Shown here one piece after another: positions 1 through 9,071 of a stretch of DNA of 64,000 nt. The notes beneath the pieces were generated by a model. That model worked only from the letters and a program-made list of their open reading frames with translations, had not been told where the DNA came from and did not search any database. The position numbers and the translations under genes are program-made. Origin of the DNA: Lysobacter antibioticus (GTDB taxonomy: Bacteria > Pseudomonadota > Gammaproteobacteria > Xanthomonadales > Xanthomonadaceae); assembly GCF_001442535.1 (NCBI RefSeq), contig NZ_CP013141.1:749196-813195 (forward strand). The letters run 5' to 3'. Positions within the stretch are counted from its first letter, which is position 1, and every line of letters begins with the position of its first letter.

Positions 1-17
1 GATCCAGACACGCTGTC

Positions 18-482
18 ATGCCGCTTTATGAATTATTGAGTGCGGAACGGGTCGCGATCGTGGTCGAACCCGGCGATCGCAACACCGTGCTCGATGTCGC
101 CGCACGCATGCTCTGCGACGGCAATGCCTCCACCGCGTTCGCCCTGCGCGCAAGCCTGGGCGAACGCGAACGCCTCGCCAGCACCGCCATCGGCCACGGC
201 GTCGCCATTCCGCACGCGCGCACGCCCTTGTTCGAAAACAGCCGCGGCGCCTTTCTAAGATTGGCCCAACCCATCGATTTCGGTGCCATCGACGGGCACC
301 CGGTCGACCTGGTCCTGGCCATGGCCATTCCCGAGCACCACGTCCAGCAACATCTGCAGTTGCTGGCCGAGCTGGCCGAACGCTTCGCCGATAACGGCTT
401 TCTCGATCGATTGCGCACGGCGCCGAACGTCGCCGAGCTGAGCTATCGCCTGCTCGACCACGTGCGCCGCAGCGCGGCCTGA
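18..482 (+). CDS. ptsN: PTS EIIA-Ntr regulatory protein
   Basis: A 154-residue EIIA domain of the fructose/nitrogen class. The signature ending in IPHAR places the phosphorylated histidine at about residue 66. EIIA-Ntr receives phosphate from HPr and regulates partner proteins by binding; it does not itself carry sugar. The gene lies directly upstream of hprK and rapZ, the conserved order downstream of rpoN in gammaproteobacteria. The start lies only 17 bases from the window edge, so upstream genes cannot be seen, but the length is normal for the family. The identification is secure. Confidence 0.93.
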   Translation: MPLYELLSAERVAIVVEPGDRNTVLDVAARMLCDGNASTAFALRASLGERERLASTAIGHGVAIPHARTPLFENSRGAFLRLAQPIDFGAIDGHPVDLVLAMAIPEHHVQQHLQLLAELAERFADNGFLDRLRTAPNVAELSYRLLDHVRRSAA

Positions 483-645
483 GCGTACTGATCTGAGCCG
501 TACTGATCCGGGCCCCGCTCGTTCCCCGAGCCGCTGAGCCGCCCCATCGGCTCGCCCGCCCTGCCTGCCTCACATCGCGCCGCGGATGCGATCGGCCCCG
601 CGCCGATGCGGACACTGCCGTCGCTTTGCTCGTAAACTTCCGCCC

Positions 646-1596
646 ATGAGCAAGAGCATCCGTGCAGGCGAACTGTTCGAACAGCAACGCGAGCGCCTCG
701 CCCTGCGCTGGGTGGCCGGCCAACGCGGCGACGGCCGCCTGGTCGAGGCGGTCAATACGGTCGCGCGGCGCCCGTCCCTGGCCGGCTATCTCAATGCGAT
801 CTATCCGAACAAGGTGCAGATCCTCGGCACCGAAGAGCTGACCTGGCTCGACGGTCTGGACTCGCGGCTGCGCTGGGAAACGATCGAGAAGATCATCCAG
901 TTCCGGCCCCTGGCCCTGGTCATCAGCAAGGACCAGCCCTGCCCCGAGGACCTGCGCATCGCCGCGGAGGAAACCGACACCCCGTTGTGGGTCTCGCCGC
1001 GCCGCGGTCACGAGCTGCTCAATCACCTGCAATACCATCTGGCGCGCGCGCTGGCGCCGCAGATCACCCTGCACGGGGTGTTCATGGAGATCTATTCGAT
1101 CGGTGTGTTGATCACCGGCGAATCCGGATCGGGCAAGAGCGAACTGGCGCTGGAACTGGTGACGCGCGGCCACCGCCTGGTCGCCGACGACGCGCCGGAA
1201 TTCACCCAGATCGCGCCCGACGTGCTCGACGGCACCTGCCCCGACATGCTCCAGGACCTGCTCGAAGTGCGCGGCCTGGGCGTGCTCAACATCCGCCAGA
1301 TGTTCGGCGACACCGCAGTCAAGAACAACAAATACCTGCGCCTGATCGTGCACCTGACCAAGCCGATGAGCGAACCGCTGCCGGCCGGCATGGAGCGCCT
1401 GACCGGCGACACCGGCATCCGCCGCGTACTCGACCTCGACGTGCCGATGATCACCCTGCCGGTCATGCCCGGCCGCAACCTCGCCGTGCTCACCGAAGCG
1501 GCGACGCGGCTGCACAGCCTGCGCATGAAAGGCCTCGACCCGGCCGCGGCCTTCATCGCCCGGCACAGCAACTTCCTGGAGCGCGGCGAATCGTGA
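646..1596 (+). CDS. hprK: HPr kinase/phosphorylase
   Basis: A 316-residue bifunctional HPr(Ser) kinase/phosphorylase. The Walker A loop GESGSGKS is at residues 158-165, and the family signature around [17 protein letters not shown] follows. The ATG at 646 was chosen because the protein then begins [14 protein letters not shown]; the 20 residues upstream in the same frame are arginine- and cysteine-rich and not family-like. It should modify Ser46 of the HPr encoded at 4397. A base resembling a -10 box (TAAACT) lies seven bases before the ATG. The stop codon overlaps the rapZ start. Confidence 0.95.
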   Translation: MSKSIRAGELFEQQRERLALRWVAGQRGDGRLVEAVNTVARRPSLAGYLNAIYPNKVQILGTEELTWLDGLDSRLRWETIEKIIQFRPLALVISKDQPCPEDLRIAAEETDTPLWVSPRRGHELLNHLQYHLARALAPQITLHGVFMEIYSIGVLITGESGSGKSELALELVTRGHRLVADDAPEFTQIAPDVLDGTCPDMLQDLLEVRGLGVLNIRQMFGDTAVKNNKYLRLIVHLTKPMSEPLPAGMERLTGDTGIRRVLDLDVPMITLPVMPGRNLAVLTEAATRLHSLRMKGLDPAAAFIARHSNFLERGES

Positions 1597-2504
1597 GCAA
1601 CTCCCCCTTCGACACCGCCTCGGCCGCCGAGAGCAACGCCTTCACCCTGGTCATCGTCAGCGGCATGTCCGGCTCGGGCAAGTCGGTGGCGCTGAACACC
1701 TTCGAAGACCTGGGTTTCTACTGCGTCGACAACCTGCCGGCGGAACTGCTACCGCAGTTCGTGCAGAACGTGATCAAGGCCGAGGAAGGCATGCCGACCA
1801 AGCTCGCGGTCGGCATCGACGTGCGCAATCGCCATAGCGACCTGGCCAATATTCCCGAATGGCTGTCGGCGGTGGGCGCGCTCGGCGCCGATCCCAGGCT
1901 GGTGTTCTTCGAGTCCAGCGACGGCGTGCTGCTCAAGCGTTATGCCGACACCCGCCGCCGCCATCCGCTGAGCCAGTTCGGCCTGGCCCTGGCCGATGCG
2001 ATCTCGCTCGAGCGCCAAGTGCTCAAGCCGCTGCGCCAGATCGCCGATGCGATCGTCGACACCAGCGAGCTCAACGTCCATCAGTTGCGTCGCCACGTCA
2101 TCACCGAATTCGCGATGGGCGGCGACGCCGGCATGTCGCTGTTGTTCGAGTCGTTCGCCTATCGCCGCGGCGTGCCGGCCGACGCCGATTTCGTGTTCGA
2201 TGCGCGCGGCCTGCCGAACCCGCACTGGAACCCGGCGCTGCGGCCCTTGTCGGGCCGCGACGGCGGCGTGCGCGATTATCTGGAGGCGCAGGCCGACGTG
2301 AACCTTTACGTCGAGCAGATCAGCCAGTTCCTCGACACCTGGCTGCCGCGCCTGCAGGCCGACAGCACGCGCAGCTACGCGACCATCGCCTTCGGCTGCA
2401 CCGGCGGGCGCCATCGCTCGGTGTACCTGGCCGAACGCATGGCCGAACACGCCCGCACCCGCGGCTGGAACGAAGTCGCCGTGCACCATCGCGAGCTCGA
2501 CTGA
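1593..2504 (+). CDS. rapZ: RNase adapter / nucleotide-binding protein RapZ
   Basis: A 303-residue member of the RapZ (YvcJ) family. The P-loop GMSGSGKS lies at residues 24-31, and the conserved C-terminal segment [12 protein letters not shown], implicated in RNA and metabolite binding, is intact. The GTG at 1593 shares bases with the hprK stop (GTGA), so translation is probably coupled. The open frame extends 200 codons further upstream, but that part lies antiparallel in frame over hprK and is not coding. In enterobacteria RapZ directs RNase E to the small RNA GlmZ; the target here is unknown. Confidence 0.95.
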   Translation: MSNSPFDTASAAESNAFTLVIVSGMSGSGKSVALNTFEDLGFYCVDNLPAELLPQFVQNVIKAEEGMPTKLAVGIDVRNRHSDLANIPEWLSAVGALGADPRLVFFESSDGVLLKRYADTRRRHPLSQFGLALADAISLERQVLKPLRQIADAIVDTSELNVHQLRRHVITEFAMGGDAGMSLLFESFAYRRGVPADADFVFDARGLPNPHWNPALRPLSGRDGGVRDYLEAQADVNLYVEQISQFLDTWLPRLQADSTRSYATIAFGCTGGRHRSVYLAERMAEHARTRGWNEVAVHHRELD

Positions 2505-2573
2505 GCCCCGCTGCGCGGCTCATCCAGCCCTCGAACGCAGCCCTCCCTGAGCGCATTAACGAAGCCCTTTCAG

Positions 2574-2713
2574 CTCTCCCTTTGCAAAGAGGGGCTAGGA
2601 AGGGATTTGCTCTTAGGCACCATCCAGGCGTACGCGCAGAGCAAATCCCCCGCGCCCGCCGTCTTCGATCGGCTTCGTACCACGCGGGGCGCCGCCCCGT
2701 TTGCAAAGGGGAC
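2574..2713. repeat. Dispersed palindromic intergenic element
   Basis: Within the 420-base gap between rapZ and the EF-hand gene, the short motif built from CCCTTTGCAAAG and GGGATTTGC occurs three times in alternating orientation: about 2574-2611, 2636-2660 and 2693-2713. The same motif recurs at 9911-9950, 10056-10098, 37182-37216 and 37306-37330. No transposase is linked to any copy. The rest of the gap (2505-2573 and 2714-2925) shows no gene. Confidence 0.6.
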
Positions 2714-2925
2714 GGACTGTCGTGTTGGAGCGCCCGCGAAGCCCAGCCGCGCGCAACGCCCTTCGCGGCGATATGAACGCGCTCTGAGCCTCGCCCTGGA
2801 CCGGCTTGGCGTCCTTACAAAATTTTCCCATTGCCGTGTCGCGACGCTTGCAAGCCTCGCCTTAGTTTCGTGGTGTGCCAGGGCCTGATCGCTCCGGTGC
2901 GTCTCCATCCCCACGGAGCAACGAC

Positions 2926-3282
2926 ATGAAAGCCATGATCCGCCGCCTCGCGCCGATGCTGCTTGCGGTCGGTGCATTCGCCTTGCTGCCGGCCACGATG
3001 GCGCAGGCGCAGTCCGCACCGCCGGGCGATGCGATGCAACGCACCGAGCCGCCGGTCAACGACCAGCGCGGCCAAGCGCCTACCCCGCCGCCGGCCGACA
3101 CCACGGTACCGGCGAGCTTCGTCGACCTCGACCGCAACGGCGACAACAAGATCAGCCGCGACGAAGCCGCGCTCGATGCGCGCCTCGCCGCCAATTTCGC
3201 CATGCACGATCACGACGGCGACGGCGCCTTGTCGCTGGCCGAATACCAGGCCGGCGATGGCAAGCGCGGCGGCGACAAGTGA
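2926..3282 (+). CDS. Exported EF-hand calcium-binding protein
   Basis: A 118-residue protein with a signal peptide ending about residue 26 (ATMAQAQS), a proline/alanine-rich spacer, and two EF-hand loops. The first, DRNGDNKISRDE, keeps acidic or polar ligands at positions 1, 3, 5, 9 and 12 but lacks the usual glycine at position 6. The second, DHDGDGALSLAE, is canonical. The ATG at 2926 follows a GGAG ribosome site. The next gene, a lipoprotein, lies 52 bases downstream. It probably acts in the periplasm; its partner is not evident. Together with its neighbour it interrupts an otherwise conserved PTS gene order. Confidence 0.8.
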   Translation: MKAMIRRLAPMLLAVGAFALLPATMAQAQSAPPGDAMQRTEPPVNDQRGQAPTPPPADTTVPASFVDLDRNGDNKISRDEAALDARLAANFAMHDHDGDGALSLAEYQAGDGKRGGDK

Positions 3283-3334
3283 CGCCACCGCGCCCGCTGC
3301 CGATCGCGCCCACTCCTGACCGCCAAGGATCGTC

Positions 3335-3679
3335 ATGAATATTTTCACCACTCGCGCGCGCGCTCATCCGCGTGCCCTGGCCGTAGCCTTGAGCGCCCTG
3401 TTCGCCGCCGGCGTGTTGAGCGGTTGCAACAAGCCCGACCCGGCTCCGATGGAATCGAGCGGGCCGGCCCCGGCCACCACCGACCCGGGGCCGGCACCGC
3501 CCGCGAACGACCCGGCACCGGCAACCGCCACGCCGCCCGGGGACATCCCGCCGGCGAACCTGCCGCCGCCGACCGATACCCCCAGCGACACCCCGCCGGT
3601 GCAGAACCCGCAGCCGACGCCGACCGACCCGACCGGGCCGCCACCGCCGGCCGAGGACCGAGCGCCGTCGATGCAGTGA
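3335..3679 (+). CDS. Proline-rich lipoprotein
   Basis: A 114-residue predicted lipoprotein. A hydrophobic signal is followed by the lipobox LSGC, with the acylated cysteine near residue 30. The rest is low complexity, made of proline, alanine, threonine and aspartate without a recognisable fold, so it is probably an extended envelope tether. It follows the EF-hand gene and may be co-transcribed with it. I do not recognise a functional family. The following 271 bases to 3950 hold no gene. Confidence 0.7.
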   Translation: MNIFTTRARAHPRALAVALSALFAAGVLSGCNKPDPAPMESSGPAPATTDPGPAPPANDPAPATATPPGDIPPANLPPPTDTPSDTPPVQNPQPTPTDPTGPPPPAEDRAPSMQ

Positions 3680-3950
3680 CGCGGCACCATCCGCAGCGCA
3701 GCGGGCCATCACAGCACGACCCGCCTGCGCTGTGATCCCGATCGGCCGCGGCGCCGGTCGGTCACGCTTCCATCGCGCCGGGGCACCCCGCTCGCGGCAC
3801 TGCACGCCCCGCACTCGCCCCGGCGGACTCGAAGAATCAAACAGTTGCCCGCCGCATTCCGGCCCTCGACCCGGAGCGTCCGTCGCCATGCCTGCGGACC
3901 GCCGCATTCGGCGCTTCCGGCTTGTCACTCCGCTCTGTTAAGTTGGAGGC

Positions 3951-4343
3951 ATGTCCGTCGGCGTCCTTCTCATCACCCATTCCGGTATCGGCAGCGCACT
4001 CGTCGCGGTCGCCAACCGCCTGCTCAACCCCTTGCCGCTGCGCACCGAAGCGCTGGAGGTCCCGTTCGACGCCGATCCCGACGCTCTGCTGCCGCTCGCG
4101 AGCGCGGCGCTGCGCCGCGTCGACGACGGCGACGGCGTGCTGGTGTTGACCGACCTCTACGGCGCCTCGCCGAGCAACCTCGCTGCGCGCGTGTCGCGGC
4201 TGGGCACGCCGGTGCGGCGCGTGTCGGCCTTGAACCTGCCGATGCTGCTGCGGGTGATGAATTATTCGGAGCTGGAACTGGACCAACTGCCGGCGATCGC
4301 CGCCGCCGGCGCCCGCAACGGTGTAATCCTGGATGACGCCTGA
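3951..4343 (+). CDS. PTS EIIA, mannose/fructose family
   Basis: A 130-residue EIIA of the mannose class. The N-terminal strand leads to LLITHSGIG with the phosphoacceptor at His10, and the DLYGASPSN segment matches the family. It stands without an EIIB, EIIC or EIID, the arrangement of regulatory EIIA-Man proteins found next to ptsH and ptsI in xanthomonads. A strong GGAGG site sits directly before the ATG. The gene is 53 bases from ptsH and probably in one transcript with ptsH and ptsI. Confidence 0.9.
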   Translation: MSVGVLLITHSGIGSALVAVANRLLNPLPLRTEALEVPFDADPDALLPLASAALRRVDDGDGVLVLTDLYGASPSNLAARVSRLGTPVRRVSALNLPMLLRVMNYSELELDQLPAIAAAGARNGVILDDA

Positions 4344-4396
4344 CCGCATGACGCGACTCGCAACGACGCGTAAGACCATTGCCTGAGGACCCCGAC

Positions 4397-4666
4397 ATGA
4401 TCGAACGCGACCTGACTGTTTCCAACCGACTCGGCCTGCACGCCCGCGCCACCGCCAAACTGGTGCAGGTGCTGTCGGCCTTCCGCAGCAACGCCACGCT
4501 TACCGCCAAGGGCCGCGAGGTCAACGCCAAGAGCATCATGGGCGTGATGCTGCTCGCCGCCGGACAAGGCACCCACGTCAAACTGCGCGTCGAGGGCGAG
4601 GACGAAAGCAACGCCGCCGACGCGGTGATCGCCCTGTTCGACCGTCGTTTCGACGAAGACAGCTGA
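4397..4666 (+). CDS. ptsH: Phosphocarrier protein HPr
   Basis: An 89-residue HPr. His15 in GLHARAT is the site phosphorylated by Enzyme I, and Ser46 in AKSIMG is the expected target of the HPr kinase at 646. The ATG at 4397 is preferred over an upstream TTG at 4379 because it gives the standard HPr start and follows a CTGAGGA ribosome site. HPr passes phosphate to the two EIIA proteins of this cluster. Confidence 0.95.
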   Translation: MIERDLTVSNRLGLHARATAKLVQVLSAFRSNATLTAKGREVNAKSIMGVMLLAAGQGTHVKLRVEGEDESNAADAVIALFDRRFDEDS

Positions 4667-4679
4667 GCCGGAGGCGCAC

Positions 4680-6389
4680 ATGAGGCAGGAATTCCAGGGT
4701 CATGGGGCATCGCGCGGCAGCGCGCTCGGCCGCGCCCGCGTCCGCCTGCCGCATGCGCTGGAAGTCGCCGAGGAACGCATCGGCCACGACCAGGTCGAAG
4801 CCGAGCTGGCCCGCCTGCACGTCGCCATCGACACCGTCCGCAACGAAATGCATACCCTGCGCGACCGCCTGCACGGCGCGCTCGCGCACGAGGTCGGCGA
4901 GTTCCTCGACCTGCACACCCTGCTGCTCGACGACCCGGAACTGCTGCACGGCCTCGACGAACTGATCCGCAGCGGCCACTACGCCGCCGACTACGCCCTG
5001 CGCCTGCAACGCGACCGCATCGCCTCGGTGTTCGAGGCCATGGACGACGCCTACTTCCGCAGCCGCGTCGACGACATCGACCAGGTGATCGGGCGCATCC
5101 ATGCGGCCCTGCACCGGCGCGATCACGATACCTCCGGGGTGGCCGGCGAGATTTTGGTCACCGACAACGTCGCCCCGGCCGAACTGGCGCAACTGCAGGC
5201 CCAGGGGGTGATGGCGATCGTCACCGCCGCCGGCAGCACCTTGTCGCACAGCGCCATCCTCGCCCGCAGCCTGCACCTGCCGCTGGTGGTCGGCACCGCC
5301 CAGGCGCTGCTGAAGATCAACGACGGCGACGCCCTGGTCGTCGACGGCGCCACCGGCACGGTGATCCTCGAACCCAATGCCGAGGACCTGCGCAGCCACC
5401 GCACCCGCACCCGCGAACTCGCCCGCGAACGCAAGCAACTGCACCGCCTGCGCCGCGAGCCGACCCGCACCCTCGACGGCGTCGACATCAAGCTCTACGC
5501 CAACGCCGAGTCGCGCGAGGACGTGGCCGAGGCGCATTCGCTCGGCGCCGCCGGCGTCGGCCTGTACCGCACCGAATTCCTGTTCCTGCAGCGCAACGAA
5601 CTGCCCGACGAAGACGAACAGTTCCGCGTCTATCGCGACGTCGTCCTCGGCATGACCGGCCGCATGGTCACCATCCGCACTCTCGACCTCGGCGCCGACA
5701 AGGCCGACAAGACCGGCCTGGCCCTGCGCGACGAGCCCAATCCGGCGCTCGGCGTGCGCGGCGTGCGCCTGTCGCTGGCCCGCGACGGCCTGCTCGAAAC
5801 CCAGTTGCGCGCGATCCTGCGCGCCTCCGGCTACGGCCCGGTGCGGATCCTGGTGCCGATGGTCAGCTCGGCCGAAGAGATGCGCCGTGTGCGCGAGCTG
5901 TTGAACCGCGTCGCCGCCGACCTGCGCCGGCAGGGCCAGGAGATCGCCGACGACGTGCCGCTCGGCGCCATGATCGAAGTGCCGGCCGCAGCCATCGCGC
6001 TGCCCGGCTACATCAACACCATCGACTTCCTTTCGATCGGCACCAACGACCTGGTCCAGTATCTGCTCGCGGTCGATCGCAACAACGAAGCGCTGAGCGA
6101 GCTCTACACACCGCTGCATCCGGCTGTGCTGCGGGTGATCCGCGACGTGATCCGCCTGGCTCAGGCGCGCGGCAAGCCGGTGGCGGTGTGCGGCGAAATG
6201 GCCGGCGACGCCAACTTCGCGCCCCTGCTGCTGGCCCTGGGGCTGGAGGAATTCAGCCTGCATCCGGCGACCTTGCTGGAATTGCGCCGCGCGATCCGCT
6301 CGCTCGACCTGAGCGTGCTGCGCAAACGCGCACCGGCGCTGCTGCGGGCGCGCGACCGCGCCGGCATCGAGGCCTGGCTGCGCGGCTGA
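4680..6389 (+). CDS. ptsI: PTS Enzyme I (phosphoenolpyruvate-protein phosphotransferase)
   Basis: A 569-residue Enzyme I. It takes phosphate from phosphoenolpyruvate and passes it to HPr. The active histidine is His190 within AAGSTLSHSAILAR, the PEP-binding domain carries the GVRGVRLSL motif, and the catalytic cysteine is Cys504 in VCGEMAGD. The start at 4680 follows GGAGG and lies 13 bases after ptsH. Length is normal and no N-terminal GAF domain is present, so it is the sugar/regulatory type and not PtsP. Confidence 0.96.
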   Translation: MRQEFQGHGASRGSALGRARVRLPHALEVAEERIGHDQVEAELARLHVAIDTVRNEMHTLRDRLHGALAHEVGEFLDLHTLLLDDPELLHGLDELIRSGHYAADYALRLQRDRIASVFEAMDDAYFRSRVDDIDQVIGRIHAALHRRDHDTSGVAGEILVTDNVAPAELAQLQAQGVMAIVTAAGSTLSHSAILARSLHLPLVVGTAQALLKINDGDALVVDGATGTVILEPNAEDLRSHRTRTRELARERKQLHRLRREPTRTLDGVDIKLYANAESREDVAEAHSLGAAGVGLYRTEFLFLQRNELPDEDEQFRVYRDVVLGMTGRMVTIRTLDLGADKADKTGLALRDEPNPALGVRGVRLSLARDGLLETQLRAILRASGYGPVRILVPMVSSAEEMRRVRELLNRVAADLRRQGQEIADDVPLGAMIEVPAAAIALPGYINTIDFLSIGTNDLVQYLLAVDRNNEALSELYTPLHPAVLRVIRDVIRLAQARGKPVAVCGEMAGDANFAPLLLALGLEEFSLHPATLLELRRAIRSLDLSVLRKRAPALLRARDRAGIEAWLRG

Positions 6390-6600
6390 TACGCGGTTGA
6401 TGCGCGGCCGCGGTCTGCGCGGCCTTGAGCCAGCGCCGCTTCGCCGCCGCGTCGTTCATCTCCAGGCGCCGCAATCACGCCTTGTTCCGACGCAAGGTTG
6501 AAAGCTGGGCTTTGTAAGCTGCAGGGGCGATAATCGCCGCATGAACATCTGACCCTCGCCGGCTTCGTGGCCGCGTCCGTCACCCGCCAGGAAGTACCGT

Positions 6601-7962
6601 ATGGCCGAAGCCGTCCGCCACGACAAAACCGCACGTCAGCTGCGCCTGCTCTCCGACGCGCTCGACAGCGGTCGTCTGGGGCCGGTGCGGCGCCTGGTCA
6701 ACACCCTCTCCCCGGCCGAGATCGGCAACCTGCTCGAATCGCTGCCCCCGGGCAAGCGCGTGGTGGTGTGGGGATTGGTCGACCCGGAAGACGACGGCGA
6801 GGTGCTGGTCCACGTCGGCGAGGAAGTGCGCGAAAGCCTGCTCGCGGACATGGACACCGACGAGATCGTCGCCGCGGTCGAAGACCTCGACATCGACGAC
6901 TTGGCCGACCTGGTCGAAGACCTGCCCGACACGGTCATCGACGAAGTGCTCAAGTCGATGGACCGCGAGAACCGCGAGCGGCTCGAACAGGTCCTGTCGT
7001 ATCCGGAAGACACCGCCGGCCGCCTGATGAACCCGGACGTGGTGACGGTGCGCGCCGACACCACCATCGACGTGGTGCTGCGCTACCTGCGCCTGCGCGG
7101 CGAACTGCCCGAACACACCGACCATCTCTACGTGGTCAGCCGGCGTCATCAATACCTCGGCCGCATCGCCCTGGCCGCGCTGCTCACCCACGAGCCCGGC
7201 ACCGCGATCAACAAGCTGATCGACGACGAACAGCCGGCGATCGACGTCGGCGAAACCGCCGCCGAAGTCGCGCGTCAGTTCTCCGACCACGACTGGATCA
7301 GCGCCCCGGTCGTCGACGACAACAACATCCTGCTCGGCCGCATCACCATCGACGACGTCGTCGACATCATTCGCGAGCAGGCCGAACACCAGGCCTTGAG
7401 CGCGGCCGGCCTGGACGAGGACGAAGACTTGTTCAGCCCGGTCCGGCGCGCGTTCCGGCGCCGCCTGATCTGGCTGTCGATCAATCTGTGCACGGCCTTC
7501 CTGGCCGCCAGCGTGGTCGGCCAGTTCGAGGACAGCATCGCCAAGCTGGTCGCCCTGGCCGCGCTGATGCCGATCGTCGCCGGCATGGGCGGCAACGCCG
7601 GCACCCAGGTGCTCGCGCTGATGATCCGCGGCCTCGCCCTGGGCCAGATCGGCGCCTCCAACGTCGGCGTGCTGCTGCGCAAAGAATTGATGGTCGCGTT
7701 GATCAACGGCCTGGTGCTCGGCGTCGGCCTGGGCCTGATCGTGCTGGTCTGGTTCCGCCAGCCCGGCTTGTCGCTGGTGATCGGCGCCGCGTTGACCATC
7801 AACCTGCTGACCGCCGCCGCGGGCGGCGTGCTGGTGCCGATCACACTCAAGCGGCTCGGCTTCGACCCGGCCCTCGCCGGCGGCGTGATGCTGACCACCC
7901 TCACCGACGTGATGGGCTTCCTGAGCTTCCTCGGCCTGGCGACGCTGATCCTGATCCGCTGA
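6601..7962 (+). CDS. mgtE: Magnesium transporter MgtE
   Basis: A 453-residue MgtE family channel. The N-terminal alpha-solenoid domain (about residues 30-135), a pair of CBS domains (about 140-260) and five C-terminal membrane helices (from about residue 295) are in the usual order; the pore helix region reads MPIVAGMGGNAGTQ. The N and CBS domains act as the cytoplasmic magnesium sensor in characterised homologues. An AGGAAG site precedes the ATG at 6601. It follows ptsI by 211 bases, the order common in xanthomonads. Confidence 0.95.
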   Translation: MAEAVRHDKTARQLRLLSDALDSGRLGPVRRLVNTLSPAEIGNLLESLPPGKRVVVWGLVDPEDDGEVLVHVGEEVRESLLADMDTDEIVAAVEDLDIDDLADLVEDLPDTVIDEVLKSMDRENRERLEQVLSYPEDTAGRLMNPDVVTVRADTTIDVVLRYLRLRGELPEHTDHLYVVSRRHQYLGRIALAALLTHEPGTAINKLIDDEQPAIDVGETAAEVARQFSDHDWISAPVVDDNNILLGRITIDDVVDIIREQAEHQALSAAGLDEDEDLFSPVRRAFRRRLIWLSINLCTAFLAASVVGQFEDSIAKLVALAALMPIVAGMGGNAGTQVLALMIRGLALGQIGASNVGVLLRKELMVALINGLVLGVGLGLIVLVWFRQPGLSLVIGAALTINLLTAAAGGVLVPITLKRLGFDPALAGGVMLTTLTDVMGFLSFLGLATLILIR

Positions 7963-8043
7963 AGCGGCCTACGCCAAAAGTTGCGCTGTCTTCTCCTTCC
8001 CTGTTCAACAATGCCCTCGCGCGGTGATTGGCGAGTCGACTGG

Positions 8044-8781
8044 TCAATCGACCGGTATGCAGGAATGCGATATCCAGACTTCGAGCGGCAATGGCTTATC
8101 CGGCGCGCCCTTCGGCAGCATCGTCGGCAACTTCAGCAACGGACAGCCCTTGGCGTTGAAAAAGGCGACGACCGATTGCTTCAAGCGCTCCGCATCCGGC
8201 TGATCGGAAGGTGAAAAGTACTTAATGTGGCTGGAGTAATCTTTCGCCACGCGCTCGGCGCCGGGTGCGTCGAAATGATCCTTGCTCAAATTCGCCCGCA
8301 GGTCGTTGATCAAATCCCGGGACAAGGCACCTCGGAATTGGATGTAGGTCAGACGCGATTGAACCAACTGCGGCGCTACCTTACCCAGCTCTGCGGTGGT
8401 AAGGGTAAGCTTTTGCTTCAACTCCTTGCTAACGGTCGCGCCTTCTTTGATGGCGCGGTCGCGATCGCGAAAAGCTTGATCGCGTTCTTTCCTGGCTCTA
8501 CCGGCTTCGGCCTTGGCCCTATCCCGAAGTGCTTCCGCCTCCCTGGCTTCCTTCTTAATGTTCTCCACGACCAGCTTGCCAGTCTGGAACTGCGTGATGA
8601 CGGCGACGCTGCCGATTACTCCCACGACAATGCCGGCGATGATCTTCAGCCATTCGGAGGCAATGCCGATACGCAACTGGCGCGGGGCACTGGCGATATC
8701 AAACGCTAATTTTTCCGTTTCAGCTCGTGCTTTCTCGATCTGAGCCACCTTGAGCTGATCGTCCAGGCTAACCATCGTCAT
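8044..8781 (-). CDS. Membrane-anchored coiled-coil protein of unknown function
   Basis: A 245-residue protein I do not recognise. A charged N-terminal helix (residues 6-35) leads to one membrane segment at about 46-65, then a long charged coiled coil (about 75-130, rich in Glu, Arg, Lys, Ala). The C-terminal 100 residues form a small globular domain with an alternating pattern (IKYFSPSDQ ... AERLKQSVVAFFNAKGC) that resembles the small domains used to sense ligands, but this is only a visual impression. The start at 8781 follows a GAGGGGA ribosome site. Base composition is more AT-rich than in adjacent genes, a possible sign of transfer. The 290 bases upstream to 9071 hold no supported gene. 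Confidence 0.75.
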   Translation of the reverse strand: MTMVSLDDQLKVAQIEKARAETEKLAFDIASAPRQLRIGIASEWLKIIAGIVVGVIGSVAVITQFQTGKLVVENIKKEAREAEALRDRAKAEAGRARKERDQAFRDRDRAIKEGATVSKELKQKLTLTTAELGKVAPQLVQSRLTYIQFRGALSRDLINDLRANLSKDHFDAPGAERVAKDYSSHIKYFSPSDQPDAERLKQSVVAFFNAKGCPLLKLPTMLPKGAPDKPLPLEVWISHSCIPVD

Positions 8782-9071
8782 CGTTTCCCCTCCCCGATCT
8801 ATCGCACGGCCAAATGTTCTCTGATGGCACCAGAAGCCGGAATGATGATCAACGCGCTTCTAGTCGTTGGAACGCAGGGAGGTTCGGGCAACGGTCATCT
8901 CTGGCCAAACCAAGGCAAGCCCGCCGGCTCCGACCCGAAGCCGTCCAGCCCCCGTCCGTCCAGACTGCATCCACGTCAAGTCGGACTGCGGAAAGACGGA
9001 TCTGCCATCCAAAGCTTGAATCACGCATCGCTCGCCGCCGATGATGCGTCTACCTATAGTGGAGAACGTCG

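Noticed and set aside
4379-4396. An upstream TTG start for ptsH
   Set aside because: The ATG at 4397 gives the standard HPr N-terminus with His15 at the conserved position.
4578-6263. A 561-codon open frame opposite ptsI
   Set aside because: ptsI is certain from its motifs; the opposite frame is low complexity.
6541-6552. A GATAAT box six bases before an ATG that opens a three-codon frame ahead of mgtE, considered as a leader peptide
   Set aside because: The frame is only Met-Asn-Ile, and nothing downstream resembles an attenuator; chance is likely, although the spacing matches the leaderless pattern.
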